Origin: CBFHMJ01 sp965656875
GTDB lineage: Bacteria > Pseudomonadota > Gammaproteobacteria > Enterobacterales > Alteromonadaceae
NCBI GenBank assembly: GCA_965656875.1
Contig: CBFHMJ010000028.1
Coordinates: 62,001-126,000 of the forward strand
Length of the DNA: 64,000 nt
Direction of reading: 5' to 3'
Shown here piece by piece: positions 63,988 to 64,000 of this stretch. Both the position numbers and the translations under genes were made by a program. The notes beneath the pieces were generated by a model that saw only the letters and a list, made by a program, of their open reading frames with translations, had not been told where the DNA came from and made no database searches. Numbering within the stretch: position 1 is the stretch's first letter; the number at the start of each line of letters is the position of its first letter.

Positions 63988-64000
63988 ATTTCGAGGATTA

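Overview
The window looks like chromosomal DNA of a Gram-negative, probably marine or surface-living gammaproteobacterium. The clues are enteric-type RtcR/RtcB/RtcA RNA repair genes, a TorT-like sensor system, a sigma-54 promoter, very large secreted proteins with cadherin-like, propeller-like and RTX-type modules, and an extracellular polyhydroxyalkanoate depolymerase. I cannot name the genus from sequence alone.

Left edge (1-5.96 kb): a tight co-directional operon encodes a HemN-type radical SAM enzyme (5' end outside the window), an ATP-grasp ligase, a group II PLP decarboxylase, a FOXRED2-like flavin monooxygenase and a small exported dimeric-barrel protein. This has the composition of a small specialised-metabolite pathway working on an amino acid. 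Next (6.27-11.6 kb) is a TorT-like periplasmic binding protein, a CHASE-like hybrid sensor kinase and a REC-GGDEF diguanylate cyclase, which reads as a ligand-to-c-di-GMP relay. Two uncharacterised proteins and an exported amidohydrolase follow.

Middle: a 17.4-kb gene (15.36-32.7 kb) encodes a lipoprotein of about 5780 residues with beta-helix, PA14, LamG, FG-GAP and Calx-beta modules. After it come a broken lysozyme-like toxin remnant, small accessory proteins, an ECF sigma factor operon (45-aa membrane peptide, sigma factor, membrane protein) and an EamA transporter. At 37.3-43.7 kb lies an RNA repair locus: rtcR is divergent from a sigma-54-driven transcript carrying a tRNA-shaped RNA, a slipin with an internally duplicated N-terminus, rtcB and rtcA. 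A perfect 11-bp inverted repeat upstream of the promoter is the likely RtcR enhancer site.

Right part: a decayed giant-gene remnant with an 8-nt microsatellite (43.8-45.6 kb) precedes a 12.9-kb subtilase gene (45.7-58.6 kb, minus strand). That gene is built from about six 570-residue repeats, two of which share 638 identical bases. A PHB depolymerase and a haem-oxygenase-fold-like protein follow.

Right edge (62.4-64 kb): after an AT-rich 800-bp gap, two genes match the signature pair of isonitrile lipopeptide biosynthesis. They are a ScoE/Rv0097-type non-haem iron isonitrile synthase, with every catalytic residue I can recall conserved at a constant offset, and a ScoD/Rv0098 (FcoT)-type thioesterase. 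The rest of that cluster should lie just beyond the window.
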